Shown here: positions 36,290 through 45,238 of the stretch, one piece after another
How positions within the stretch are numbered: the stretch's first letter is position 1
How the letters are laid out: the number at the start of each line of letters is the position of its first letter
DNA from: an uncultured Curvibacter sp.
GTDB lineage: Bacteria > Pseudomonadota > Gammaproteobacteria > Burkholderiales > Burkholderiaceae_C
Reading direction: 5' to 3'
Assembly (NCBI GenBank): GCA_903828535.1
Contig: CAIKMN010000022.1
Coordinates: 140,950-204,949, forward strand
DNA length: 64,000 bases
Notes under the pieces: generated by a model
What the model saw: only the letters and a program-made list of their open reading frames with translations
Databases searched by the model: none
Told to the model about the DNA's origin: nothing
Program-made: the position numbers and the translations under genes

Positions 36290-37726
36290 TCAGGTTGACG
36301 ATCCCGCCACCTTCATCCGATTCACCAACACCGAACCCACGGTCTTGGCGCCGTAGTTGTAGGCGTCGGCGCCAACCGCTTCGATGCCCTTGAGCATGTC
36401 TTTCAAATTGCCGGCAATGGTGATTTCCTGAACCGGGTAGGCGATTTGACCTTTCTCTACCCAGAAGCCACTGGCACCGCGTGAGTAGTCACCCGTGACG
36501 CCGTTGACGCCCTGCCCCATCAACTCGGTGACGAACAAACCCGTGCCCAGTTTTTTCAACATGGCGTCCAAATCGTCGCTGGCTTGGGTCAAGCGCGAGG
36601 TCAAGGTCAGGTTGTGTGAACCCCCTGCGTTGCCGGTGGTTTTCATGCCCAGTTTGCGCGCTGAATACGTGCTCAAAAAATAGCCCTTGACGCGACCGGC
36701 GTCGATCACTTTGCGGGCATGCACTTGCACGCCTTCGTCGTCAAAGGGGGCGCTGCCTTTGCCGCGTTTGACAAAGGGGTCTTCGAACACATCGATGTGT
36801 TTGGGCAACACTTGTTTGCCCAAGGATTCCAGCAAAAAGCTGCTGCGTCGATAAAGAGAGCCGCCACTCAGGGCTTGAACCAAGCTGCCCAGCAGGCCGC
36901 TGGCCAAGGTGGATTCAAACAAAACCGGGCATTGGGTGGTGGCGATTTTGCGAGCCCCCAAGCGACTCAATGCGCGTTCGGCGGCGTAACGTCCAACGGC
37001 TTGTGCACTCGCCATGTCGTCGGCGCAGCGCATCGAGGTGTACCAAGCATCGCGCTGCATTTCAGCATTTTTTCCGGGCAATGAGGCGATCGGCGAGACT
37101 GACAAGCTGTGCCGGCTGCTGGCATAACCGCCACGAAATCCATGGGTGTGGGCACTGAAAAAATGCGATTGCTGTGCCGAGACCCCTGCCCCTTCGCTGT
37201 TGGTGATGCGCTTGCTGGTTTTTAAGGCGGCGGCCTCACAGACCTTGGCCAACTCGGCGGCGGCTTGTCCGTCAATCGCCCAAGGGTGAAACAAGTCGAG
37301 GTCGTGATGATGAGCCGCTTGGCGTTGGTAGGCCGGCGTGGCGATATCGGCCTCATCGGGCAAACCCGCCATCGGGTCTTCGGCGGTGAAGCGCGCAATG
37401 TCGTAGGCCGCTTGCACCGTTTGTTGGATGGCTTTTTCTGAAAAATCCGAGGTACTGGCATTGCCCCGGCGGTGCCCCAAATAAACGGTCACCCCCAACG
37501 ATTTGTCGCGGTTGCGTTCCACGTTTTCGAGTTCGCCCTTGCGCACGCTGACGCTCAAACCACAACCTTCTGAGGCTTCGGCGCCGGCGTCGGTCGCACC
37601 GATTTTTTTGGCATGGGCCAAGGCCGAGTCAACCAAGTTTTCAAAAAACGCTGGGCTGTAACTGAACCCCTGGTGTGCAGGGCTGACTTGGGAAAGGCTG
37701 GCGGAGGGGAGGGCAGTTTTCTTCAT
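36290..37726 (-). CDS. pmbA: Metalloprotease-related protein PmbA (TldE)
   Basis: Member of the TldD/PmbA family (478 aa). TldD and PmbA form a metalloprotease complex that matures modified peptides such as microcin B17 and degrades unfolded peptides. The PmbA subunit lacks the HExxxH zinc site of TldD, and I see none here. The family motifs VSVRKGELENVERNRDKSLGVTVYLGHRRGNAST and GASGFWVEKGQIAYPVQEITIAGNLKDML are present. The ATG at 37726 was chosen; the longer frame upstream overlaps darP. It is divergent from darP by 24 bases, the same pairing as in E. coli. Confidence 0.93.
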   Translation of the reverse strand: MKKTALPSASLSQVSPAHQGFSYSPAFFENLVDSALAHAKKIGATDAGAEASEGCGLSVSVRKGELENVERNRDKSLGVTVYLGHRRGNASTSDFSEKAIQQTVQAAYDIARFTAEDPMAGLPDEADIATPAYQRQAAHHHDLDLFHPWAIDGQAAAELAKVCEAAALKTSKRITNSEGAGVSAQQSHFFSAHTHGFRGGYASSRHSLSVSPIASLPGKNAEMQRDAWYTSMRCADDMASAQAVGRYAAERALSRLGARKIATTQCPVLFESTLASGLLGSLVQALSGGSLYRRSSFLLESLGKQVLPKHIDVFEDPFVKRGKGSAPFDDEGVQVHARKVIDAGRVKGYFLSTYSARKLGMKTTGNAGGSHNLTLTSRLTQASDDLDAMLKKLGTGLFVTELMGQGVNGVTGDYSRGASGFWVEKGQIAYPVQEITIAGNLKDMLKGIEAVGADAYNYGAKTVGSVLVNRMKVAGSST

Positions 37727-37750
37727 AGCGAAGGATATGATACCGGGGTC

Positions 37751-38428
37751 ATGTCCAGAAAACCCAAAAAAGGCTATTACGTCAAAGGCCAATTTGTTGC
37801 TGAAGGCAGCGAGTTGGATTTGCAGCTCAAAGCCGAGCTCAAAGGCACCGATGAAGCCAGCCGTACCGACCTCAAAAAAGAAAGCGATGCCCTGCAAAAA
37901 TTGGGCGAATCGCTTTTAACACTCCGCGCCGATTTGTTGAAAGGGTTACAACTGCCCGACAAGCTCGTCGATGCGGTGGCGGAGGCCAAGCGCATCACCA
38001 ACTTTGAAGGCAAACGTCGCCAACTCCAATTCGTCGGCAAGCTCATGCGCAAGCTGGATGAGCAAACGGTGGCAGCCATCAAAGCCGCATTAGAGGCCCA
38101 ACAAAAAGGATCGGCCTCTGAAAAAGAGCTTTTACACGTGATCGAAACCTGGCGCGAGCGCTTGATCGGCAACGATGAAGCCTTGGCCGTCTGGATGGCC
38201 ACCTTTCCGGAGACCGACAGCCAGCAACTGCGCGCCCTCATACGCCAAGCGCGCAAAGATGGTCCTGCCATTTCCAAAGCCCAGGTCAGCGAAGGCCTTG
38301 CGCCGCGCCAAAGCCGCGCTTACCGCGAACTCTTTCAACTCATCAAAGCCCAGCTGAGCGAGCCCACTTCGAATGAGGCAGACACCAACGAGGAAGACGA
38401 GGAAGACGAGGAAGAAGCCAATGACTGA
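37751..38428 (+). CDS. darP: Ribosome biogenesis factor DarP (YjgA, DUF615)
   Basis: Helical protein that binds late 50S assembly intermediates (225 aa). Family stretches include SRKPKKGYYVKGQFVAEGSELDLQLKAELKG, RITNFEGKRRQLQFVGKLMRKLD and ALIRQARKDGPAISKAQ. The C-terminus ends in a strongly acidic tail (repeated Glu/Asp in the last 20 residues), longer than in E. coli. The start gives the family N-terminus MSRKPKK. Its stop overlaps the mogA start by 8 bases. Confidence 0.93.
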   Translation: MSRKPKKGYYVKGQFVAEGSELDLQLKAELKGTDEASRTDLKKESDALQKLGESLLTLRADLLKGLQLPDKLVDAVAEAKRITNFEGKRRQLQFVGKLMRKLDEQTVAAIKAALEAQQKGSASEKELLHVIETWRERLIGNDEALAVWMATFPETDSQQLRALIRQARKDGPAISKAQVSEGLAPRQSRAYRELFQLIKAQLSEPTSNEADTNEEDEEDEEEAND

Positions 38429-39029
38429 AGCCAGCACCACGCCATTCGATCCGGTTCGCATTGGCATTGTGTCCGTCAGCGACCGCGCCTCCTCAGGTGT
38501 TTACGAAGACAAAGGCCTGCCCGCCCTGCAAGACTGGTTGACCCAAGCCTTGCAAAACCCGATTCATTTTGTCTCACGGCTGATCCCCGATGAAATTGAC
38601 CTCATCAGCACCACCTTGACCGAACTGTGTGACGATGAAAACTGTGCCCTGGTGCTGACCACAGGCGGCACCGGCCCTGCCCTGCGCGACGTCACACCAG
38701 AAGCCACGCTCGCCGTGGGCCACAAAGAAATGCCTGGCTTTGGCGAGCAGATGCGCCAAATCAGTTTGAAATTCGTGCCCACCGCGATTTTGTCGCGCCA
38801 AGTCGCGGTGATTCGGGGCCAGACACTCATCATCAATTTGCCCGGTCAACCGAAGTCGATCCATGAAACCTTGGGCGGTCTGAAAGGCCCCGACGGCAGC
38901 CCCATCGTGCCTGGCATTTTTGCCGCTGTGCCCTACTGCATTGACCTGATCGGCGGCCCTTACCTCGAGACGCGCAACGACATTTGTGCCGCGTTTCGAC
39001 CCAAGAGCGCGCTGCGACCTCCTAAGTAA
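38421..39029 (+). CDS. mogA: Molybdopterin adenylyltransferase
   Basis: Adenylates molybdopterin before molybdate insertion during Moco synthesis (202 aa). The motifs IGIVSVSDRASSGVYEDKGLPAL and LVLTTGGTGPALRDVTPEATL are those of MogA, and the C-terminal NLPGQPKSIHETL and GIFAAVPYCIDLI fit. The ATG at 38421 overlaps the darP stop, indicating coupling. A molybdate transporter pair lies 16 kb away in the same window. Confidence 0.94.
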   Translation: MTEASTTPFDPVRIGIVSVSDRASSGVYEDKGLPALQDWLTQALQNPIHFVSRLIPDEIDLISTTLTELCDDENCALVLTTGGTGPALRDVTPEATLAVGHKEMPGFGEQMRQISLKFVPTAILSRQVAVIRGQTLIINLPGQPKSIHETLGGLKGPDGSPIVPGIFAAVPYCIDLIGGPYLETRNDICAAFRPKSALRPPK

Positions 39030-39070
39030 AACCCCCAACCAACGCCGCACTTTCAAAGGTGGGATGCCAC

Positions 39071-40282
39071 GTGCTGTCGACGTTTTTTATTTTTCTCAAA
39101 TTGGGCCTCACCTCCTTCGGGGGTCCGGTTGCCCACATCGGCTTTTTTCGTCAAGAGTTCGTTGAAAAGCGCCAGTGGTTAAGCGACGCGAGTTACGCCG
39201 AATTGGTCGCTTTGTGCCAATTTTTGCCCGGCCCTGCCAGCAGCCAAGTGGGCATCGCCTTGGGCTATTTTCGGCATGGGCTGGCGGGGTCTTTGTTGGC
39301 CTGGTCGGGGTTCACCTTGCCCTCAGCGCTGACCCTCATGGCCGCTGCCCTCTGCCTTCAACAATTTAGCGCCGTCATTCCTGCTTCTGTTTTAGTGGCC
39401 CTCAAAGCGGTGGCCTTGGTGGTGGTGGCGCAAGCGCTGATCGCCATGGCCAGAACGTTGTGCCAAGGCCGAACCCAAACGGCGATAGCTTTGGCGGCTG
39501 CAGGGTTGTCTTGGTGGCAGCCCGATTTAATGGGTCAACTGCTGGCCATGGGGTTGGCGGGTGTTTTGGGCTACTCTTTTTTAAAACCACCGACCGAACC
39601 CAAGCCCCTCAACCCTCTGAGGGTGCCCAGTCGTCAGTTGGGATTTCTGGCATTCGCCTGCTTGGTTTTGTTCCTCCTCGGCTTGCCGTTGCTTGACAAT
39701 GCGCTTTCTCTTGCTGGAACCCGTAACGGCTTTTGGGCCACTGAAATCAACCTCTTTTTCAGAACCGGTAGCTTGGTATTTGGTGGCGGGCATGTGGTGC
39801 TCCCCTTGCTGCAAAGTGCCGTGGTCGGACCGGGTTACGTCTCCAATGAGGTTTTCTTAAGCGGCTATGGCCTGGCCCAAGCCGTGCCGGGCCCTTTGTT
39901 TAGCTTCGCTGCTTTTTTGGGGGCCTCCATGAACCAACTCCCCACGGGATGGGAGGGGGGCTTGATTTGTTTGGGTGCCGTTTTCGCGCCCTCGTTTTTT
40001 TTGGTGATGGGCGCACTGCCCTTTTGGGAAACGTTACGGCGATATCCCGCGGCTCAAACCACCCTCGCGGGCATCAACTCAGGGGTGGTGGGACTCTTGG
40101 GGGCTGTCTTGGTAAAGCAGACCCATGCCGCACTGGGCACGCACCTGGGCGTGTTGCCTTGGCTGGCCCTTTTGTCCGTGCTGTTGTTCAAATTCAAATG
40201 GCCAGCTTGGTTGCTGGTGCTAGGGGCCATCGTCGGTGGACTGATACAGGCACAAGCTCAAGCACAAGGACTTTTGTCATAA
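39071..40282 (+). CDS. chrA: Chromate transporter ChrA
   Basis: Inner-membrane transporter of the CHR family (about 403 aa), expected to export chromate. It is the long form with two homologous halves, each with the motif FLKLGLTSFGGPVAHIGFFR / FFRTGSLVFGGGHVVLPLL and the FLPGPASSQVGIALGY / QAVPGPLFSFAAFLGA element. The start is uncertain: GTG at 39071 follows an AGGTGG site, and another GTG lies at 39059. About ten hydrophobic segments are visible. Confidence 0.92.
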   Translation: MLSTFFIFLKLGLTSFGGPVAHIGFFRQEFVEKRQWLSDASYAELVALCQFLPGPASSQVGIALGYFRHGLAGSLLAWSGFTLPSALTLMAAALCLQQFSAVIPASVLVALKAVALVVVAQALIAMARTLCQGRTQTAIALAAAGLSWWQPDLMGQLLAMGLAGVLGYSFLKPPTEPKPLNPLRVPSRQLGFLAFACLVLFLLGLPLLDNALSLAGTRNGFWATEINLFFRTGSLVFGGGHVVLPLLQSAVVGPGYVSNEVFLSGYGLAQAVPGPLFSFAAFLGASMNQLPTGWEGGLICLGAVFAPSFFLVMGALPFWETLRRYPAAQTTLAGINSGVVGLLGAVLVKQTHAALGTHLGVLPWLALLSVLLFKFKWPAWLLVLGAIVGGLIQAQAQAQGLLS

Positions 40283-40325
40283 GCGGTCATTAGACTCCTC
40301 TTTTTAAACCTCAAAGAATCACACC

Positions 40326-40862
40326 TTGGCCACTCAACCGACCTCACCCGCCAAAAAAGGCCTGCGCCGCTTTGACCCCTTTTTAAGGGCCAACGCCACG
40401 CAGATCCTGCTGCCCATCTCAGTTGTCATGGCCACCACCGGCGTTATGATGTTTTTCCGTTGGTTCAATCAAGACGTTCATCGGATGCACGAGTGGTTGG
40501 GTCTGGGCTTGGTGGTCGCGATTGTGTTGCATTTGTTGCTGAACCGCATGCCGCTTATTTACACGGTAAAGCAAAAACGCGTTGGCGTCTTTGTGGCCGT
40601 GGTGGCTCTGGTGGTTGTCGGTTTTTTGGTTTTTCAACCGCCGCCTAAACCCAATGTCGGTAAACTCGCTGCGCAAGCGCTGGGCCATGCTCCCCTGAAG
40701 GCCTTGCCCATGACGTTGAACCGCAGCGAGGCCGATTTGAACACCCAACTGCAGGCCTTGGGCATCACCCCATCGGACCCCAATGCAAGCGTGAGCGACT
40801 TGGCCCAGCAAGTTCATCAACCCGCCAGTTGGTTGTTGATGGAACTGCTGAGCAAGCACTAA
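40326..40862 (+). CDS. Small membrane protein, DUF4405-like
   Basis: A 178-residue protein with three hydrophobic helices (about residues 26-45, 58-75 and 86-104) followed by a soluble tail of about 75 residues with a helical-repeat look. Helix 2 is flanked by histidines (HRMHEWLG...VVLHLLLN), the kind of spacing seen in b-type haem membrane proteins, so electron transfer is possible but unproven. The frame begins with TTG at 40326 and there is no good ribosome site, so the start is uncertain. It ends 14 bases from the convergent tonB. Confidence 0.7.
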   Translation: MATQPTSPAKKGLRRFDPFLRANATQILLPISVVMATTGVMMFFRWFNQDVHRMHEWLGLGLVVAIVLHLLLNRMPLIYTVKQKRVGVFVAVVALVVVGFLVFQPPPKPNVGKLAAQALGHAPLKALPMTLNRSEADLNTQLQALGITPSDPNASVSDLAQQVHQPASWLLMELLSKH

Positions 40863-40876
40863 ACCGCGCGGCAAAA

Positions 40877-41605
40877 CTAGCGCAGTTCGACCCAAATTTC
40901 GCATTCCATGTCCACGCCCTTCAACTCCGAAGGCGGGCTTGGGTAGGCGGCGTTTTGCACGGCTTCGAGTGCTGCCCGGTCGCCCATCCCCAAGCCACTG
41001 CGCACCACAATTCGCGCATTCGAAGCTTGACCATCCAACAGCTTGAAGGCGACACGGGCACGACCCCTGAACTCCATGGCTCTGGCTGCTGGCGGATAAA
41101 CAAAGGCGGTTTGCACCGCATTGCGAACCTTGTCGATGTATTCGTTCGAAGGCTTAGCAGGCCCTGAAGGCGGCGGCGGGGGCGGCGGCGTTTTCACAGC
41201 AGGGGCTACCACCGCGGGCGTGGGGCTCGGTGAAGGCGCTGGGGGTACTGGGTTTTCACTCGGCGCTGCCGTCACTGGCAACGGTGCCGGGGCTGGCAAA
41301 GGAACTGGCGGGGGCGGCGCCACCGTTTTCTTCACCGGCTCCACCACCGGTTTTGGCAACGGTTTCGGGGGCTCAGGCTTGGGTTTAGGAGGCTCGGGCA
41401 CCGGGGGCAGCGGCGTGGCCGGAGGCGCTTCAATTTGCAAGGCGACCGGCGCTGAGAAGTGCTCATGCGGATGGAATACCAGCCAAGTCAAAGCCCCCAC
41501 CAGTGCCGCAGACTCCAGCGCCAAAGCCCAACTGAAAGCCTGCCTCATTCGGGTGGCTTCTTGTTGGCGGTGCTCAGGCCAAGAGATCGTCAATGAATCG
41601 GACAT
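40877..41605 (-). CDS. tonB: Energy transducer TonB
   Basis: Periplasm-spanning protein that couples the proton motive force to outer-membrane receptors (242 aa). A single N-terminal helix (about residues 22-43) with a following His-rich FHPHEHF is succeeded by a long proline-rich spacer (many PPxP/KP repeats, residues about 55-150) and a C-terminal TonB domain containing YPPAARAMEFRGRARVAFKLLDG. The ATG at 41605 was chosen over a TTG upstream. It is transcribed after exbB and exbD. Confidence 0.93.
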   Translation of the reverse strand: MSDSLTISWPEHRQQEATRMRQAFSWALALESAALVGALTWLVFHPHEHFSAPVALQIEAPPATPLPPVPEPPKPKPEPPKPLPKPVVEPVKKTVAPPPPVPLPAPAPLPVTAAPSENPVPPAPSPSPTPAVVAPAVKTPPPPPPPSGPAKPSNEYIDKVRNAVQTAFVYPPAARAMEFRGRARVAFKLLDGQASNARIVVRSGLGMGDRAALEAVQNAAYPSPPSELKGVDMECEIWVELR

Positions 41606-41622
41606 GGAATGAAGGGGTCCGA

Positions 41623-42015
41623 TCAATTGGCGGTCTTGGCCGCCAAGCCAATTTGGGTCGCCCCGCCCAAACGGACCGCGTCAATGGCACCCATCAGTTG
41701 TTGCATCGTCACGTTTTGACCGCCCGCGATGGTGACCGCCAAGTCATTGGCATGGCGACTCTGAATCAAGGCCGTCAATTGGGCCGCATTCAAGACTTGT
41801 CCTTCGACCGTCATGGTGCCGCTCTCAGACACTTCCACCAACATTTTGGGGGCGGGCATTTTGGTCGCGGTGCTGCTGGTGGGCAGCTTGCTGACATGGC
41901 CCGTGGTGGGAATCATGCGCAGGGTCATCATGGCGAAAAATACCAACAAGAACAGCATGATGTCGATCATCGGGATGATCTCAATGCGAGCGCTTCGGGT
42001 TTGAAAATAACGCAT
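41623..42015 (-). CDS. exbD: Biopolymer transport protein ExbD
   Basis: Small inner-membrane subunit of the TonB motor (130 aa). The single helix IEIIPMIDIMLFLLVFFAMMTL contains the conserved aspartate that handles protons, and the periplasmic domain follows. It sits between exbB (7 bases upstream) and tonB (17 bases downstream). Confidence 0.94.
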   Translation of the reverse strand: MRYFQTRSARIEIIPMIDIMLFLLVFFAMMTLRMIPTTGHVSKLPTSSTATKMPAPKMLVEVSESGTMTVEGQVLNAAQLTALIQSRHANDLAVTIAGGQNVTMQQLMGAIDAVRLGGATQIGLAAKTAN

Positions 42016-42022
42016 GATTCGC

Positions 42023-42637
42023 TCAACCCTCGCGACGGTTCAGCAACATGACTTTGATGGTTTCAAGTTGGTGCACGATCAAACGAACTCGGGTGTTGAG
42101 CCAGTTAAAGAACACCAAACCCATCATCGCGATGAACAGGCCGCAAGCGGTGGCAATCAAAGCCTCTGCAATCCCGCCGGTGATGGCACCGGGGTTGTTT
42201 TGCACATCGTCCAACACCGAGAAAGCGTGGAACATGCCAATGATGGTGCCAAACAAACCCAACAAGGGCGCCAACGTGATGACGGTGTCCAGCATCCACA
42301 AGGAACGGTCGAGCATCGGCACTTCATGCATCAGGGCCTCTTCCAAATGCCCTGCCACCACCTCATTCGAGCTGCTGGCAGGTTCGTTTTCCAAAGCTTG
42401 AATCACGCGGGCTTGGGGCAAATGGGCCTTGGCTTGCAACTCAGCCTGGGCACGGGCACTTTGTAAATTGGGTTCTGTGCGCAACAGGTCCATCAATTGC
42501 TCGCCGCCTTGTTGCATGTTCAGCAAATGACGGGTGCGTTCAATGATGACGGTCAAGGCGATCAACAACAGCAACGCCATGAGGTAAAGCGTGCCACCAG
42601 AATGGTTGGCGAGTTCTAAAATTTTGGTCAAAGACAT
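42023..42637 (-). CDS. exbB: Biopolymer transport protein ExbB (MotA/TolQ/ExbB family)
   Basis: Proton-channel subunit of the TonB motor (204 aa) with three transmembrane helices, the first at residues 15-35. The conserved APLLGLFGTIIGMFHAFSVLDD and AEALIATACGLFIAMMGLVFFN blocks are present. It is the first gene of the exbB-exbD-tonB set. TolQ is a related alternative, but the following tonB gene settles the assignment. Confidence 0.93.
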   Translation of the reverse strand: MSLTKILELANHSGGTLYLMALLLLIALTVIIERTRHLLNMQQGGEQLMDLLRTEPNLQSARAQAELQAKAHLPQARVIQALENEPASSSNEVVAGHLEEALMHEVPMLDRSLWMLDTVITLAPLLGLFGTIIGMFHAFSVLDDVQNNPGAITGGIAEALIATACGLFIAMMGLVFFNWLNTRVRLIVHQLETIKVMLLNRREG

Positions 42638-42661
42638 GGAGGGTGGTCAATATTTTTTAAA

Positions 42662-42689
42662 GATAAAAGCCGGCAAGTGCCGGCTTTTT
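42662..42689 (-). terminator. Intrinsic terminator after the TonB-dependent receptor gene
   Basis: AAAA-GCCGGC-ACTT-GCCGGC-TTTT on the minus strand, about 28 bases past the receptor stop and before exbB. The flanking A and T runs make it potentially active on both strands. It separates the receptor from the exbB-exbD-tonB unit. Confidence 0.85.
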
Positions 42690-42717
42690 GGTTTCAAGTC
42701 AGTACGAATTCAAAGGA

Positions 42718-45045
42718 TTAGAACTCGCCCTTCAAAGACAGCATGTAGCTGCGAGGCGCCTCGTAGGTCACTTGGCTGGCGCTGTTGCTCAACAGACCGG
42801 TCGAGGTCAAGACGTTTTGCTCGTTGGTCAAGTTAAACACATTGAATTGCGCACGCAGGTTCTTCAAGCCGATGCTGCTGACGGCCTCTTTAAACGTGTA
42901 AGCCATGTTCAAGCTCACGTTGTTGAAAGGCGCCAAAGTGGGCAGGCCAGTGGCTGAATAGCTGTATTGTTGCTGACCAATGCGCTTGTAAATGACCGAG
43001 CCGCTCCAAGGGCCTTCTTTGTACAACAAGCCCAGACCCGCGGTCATGTTGGGGGTGTTGGTGATGCGAGCCTGGCCAACCGTCAAACCAGGGTTGGTGG
43101 TTTTGTAGTTGGAGTCATTCAAGCTGTAAGCGCCGTAAGCAGAAAAGCCAGCCCCCAACACATAAGTGCCTTCGGTTTCCCAGCCTTTGTAAACAGCGCC
43201 ACCGGCGTTGTAGTACTGGATGGCATTGCCCGTGCCAGTGCTTTGTTGCAGGTTGTTGACATCGATGTAGTAAAGGTCAGCATCGATCGTCAAGCGGTCT
43301 TCCACGTGCACCACGCCCACTTGGTAGTTGGTGGTGGTTTGGGGTGCTGGCAAGGTGGAGTTGGGGGTACCAACGCCCAAGAACGGAACCACCATGCCCT
43401 TGGCGAATTGACCGTAAACCGTGTTTTGCGCATCCAACTTTTGACGCACGGTCAAGAAAGGCAAAGCAGCGTGGTAGCGGAAGGTGTAAGACTGAGGAAC
43501 TTGACCGCCCTTGATCTGGTTCATTTGTGAATTCAAGTTGAACTGATACAACATGGTTTTGAAACCAGGGGTCACCGTCAGGCCTTCAGCCGCTGCCCAT
43601 TCGTATTCAACAAAGGGCTGCACTTGGTGCACGCCAGAATGCTGGGGTGCAAAGTTGGAAGCAGTGACCACGCCAGGGTAAGTGCACTGAGCCGCGGTAC
43701 AGGCGCCAGCCGTGACGGCCGTGGTATTGGTCACGCCAGGCAAGAAGGAGCCGTCACCCAAGGTCAAATCACCTTCTTGGTTGTGACGCTCTGTTTTTTG
43801 GTACTCGTACCAAAAACCGGTGCGCAACAAACCGGTGTCGGTCTTTTTGGTCAACTTGAACACATCGCCGTAGTTGCGGTATGAATTCAATTTGTAGTAA
43901 CCGTAAACGTCCGTTGCCACGGGGACGGTGGCCGCTTTACCCAACAGGTTCTTGAAACCAGTGGTGGTGTCGCTGTTCGTCAAAGGGTTGTATTGGCTGG
44001 GGTCTTGACCCGCCAAGGTGCTGTTCTTGTAGGCGTACGAGTAAAGCAGGTTGTCGGTTTCCCAACCTTGGCCCCAGCTGGTTTGGGCACGCAGGTAGTC
44101 CATGTCGGTTTGTTTGGAGACCACGTTGTAACCATAGAAACCCTGGCTCTTGGGGTTGTTGTTCAGGGCGTAGTTTTTGCCCAAACCTTGCGACATTTGC
44201 AAAACAGTCACGCCAGACACGTTGTCGGCCACATTGCTGTGGGCATCGTCGTAGCTGGTGAAGAAGGTCAACAAGGTGCTGTCACCCACAGGGCGGGTGT
44301 ACTTCAAAGTGAAGTTGTTGTTGCGCATTCTGGAGTAGGAGGTGTAGCCCTTGCTGGTCATGTTTTGCACATCGACTTGCAAAGTCGCGTCAGAGCCTTC
44401 CATGCGGCCAGACTCATAAGCCACGCCTTCAACCCAAGTGCCAAAGCTACCGAAGGAGCCATAAACGCTGGTGCTTTGCGTGGCTTGAGGCGCCTTGGAA
44501 TACATGTTCACGCTACCGCCGTAGGTGGCAAAACCAATGTTTGAGGCATTGCCAGGACCGCGTTCAACCACCATGCTGCCGACGATGGAAGCGGGGAAGT
44601 AAGCGGTGGAGTGGTGGGTGGGTCCGTTGGTATCGCCAAAGGGGATGCCGTCAAACGTGATGTTGTAATTGCCATCGCTGAAACCGCGCATGATGATCTT
44701 TTGATCGGCCATGCCAGGGCCGTTGGTCGATGGCAAAACGGCCACGCTGGGTGCAATGGCAGCGATGGTGGCGTAATTGCCCGTGGGGGCGGTGGATTCA
44801 ACGATGAATTCACGAGAAATAATAGACTGAGGCTCGGTGGCGTTCAGGCTGGATTGGGTGGGCGCCATGGCTTGGGCGGTGCCCTTTTCGGCATAAACCG
44901 ACGCGTTGCTGGCAGCACCTGAGGCACCGCCCACCGTACCCAGGTCAACGGTTTCGGCCAAAGCCAAAGAGGCGCTGGCGGACAAGGCCGCTGCGGTCAA
45001 CAGCGTGATCCATTTTTTTTGGGGATGGGGGCAAGAGAATTTCAT
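42718..45045 (-). CDS. TonB-dependent outer-membrane receptor
   Basis: Outer-membrane beta-barrel importer (775 aa). It has a signal peptide (cleavage near SLALA-ET, residue 30), a plug domain with QKIIMRGFSDGNYNITFDGIPFGDTNGP and VVERGPGNASNIGFATYGGSVNMYSKAP, then a long barrel ending with LSLKGEF (terminal phenylalanine, as for BAM substrates). The ligand is not evident; no siderophore gene or Fur box is obvious nearby. It is divergent from the metallophosphoesterase gene and upstream of exbBD-tonB, separated by a terminator. Confidence 0.92.
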   Translation of the reverse strand: MKFSCPHPQKKWITLLTAAALSASASLALAETVDLGTVGGASGAASNASVYAEKGTAQAMAPTQSSLNATEPQSIISREFIVESTAPTGNYATIAAIAPSVAVLPSTNGPGMADQKIIMRGFSDGNYNITFDGIPFGDTNGPTHHSTAYFPASIVGSMVVERGPGNASNIGFATYGGSVNMYSKAPQATQSTSVYGSFGSFGTWVEGVAYESGRMEGSDATLQVDVQNMTSKGYTSYSRMRNNNFTLKYTRPVGDSTLLTFFTSYDDAHSNVADNVSGVTVLQMSQGLGKNYALNNNPKSQGFYGYNVVSKQTDMDYLRAQTSWGQGWETDNLLYSYAYKNSTLAGQDPSQYNPLTNSDTTTGFKNLLGKAATVPVATDVYGYYKLNSYRNYGDVFKLTKKTDTGLLRTGFWYEYQKTERHNQEGDLTLGDGSFLPGVTNTTAVTAGACTAAQCTYPGVVTASNFAPQHSGVHQVQPFVEYEWAAAEGLTVTPGFKTMLYQFNLNSQMNQIKGGQVPQSYTFRYHAALPFLTVRQKLDAQNTVYGQFAKGMVVPFLGVGTPNSTLPAPQTTTNYQVGVVHVEDRLTIDADLYYIDVNNLQQSTGTGNAIQYYNAGGAVYKGWETEGTYVLGAGFSAYGAYSLNDSNYKTTNPGLTVGQARITNTPNMTAGLGLLYKEGPWSGSVIYKRIGQQQYSYSATGLPTLAPFNNVSLNMAYTFKEAVSSIGLKNLRAQFNVFNLTNEQNVLTSTGLLSNSASQVTYEAPRSYMLSLKGEF

Positions 45046-45238
45046 AGGACGGCTTTCTTTTTAATTAAAACAATGCCGATAAGGTAGCCACTCAATATTT
45101 CAAGATGATGCGAATTCAATGACAATTCCGTGAATCGTTGTTTTTTCGCGACTTCATCTGCACTTCACCAAAATCAATTTAAATGCGGGTTGTTGCTTTC
45201 TTTCTTGATCTTTTTTCTTGATCTTTAAAAGTTTTCTT

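Noticed and set aside
45201..45224. Two direct copies of TTTCTTGATCT before the metallophosphoesterase gene
   Set aside because: The copies are short and T-rich, do not match a PhoB box or any operator I know, and could arise by slippage.
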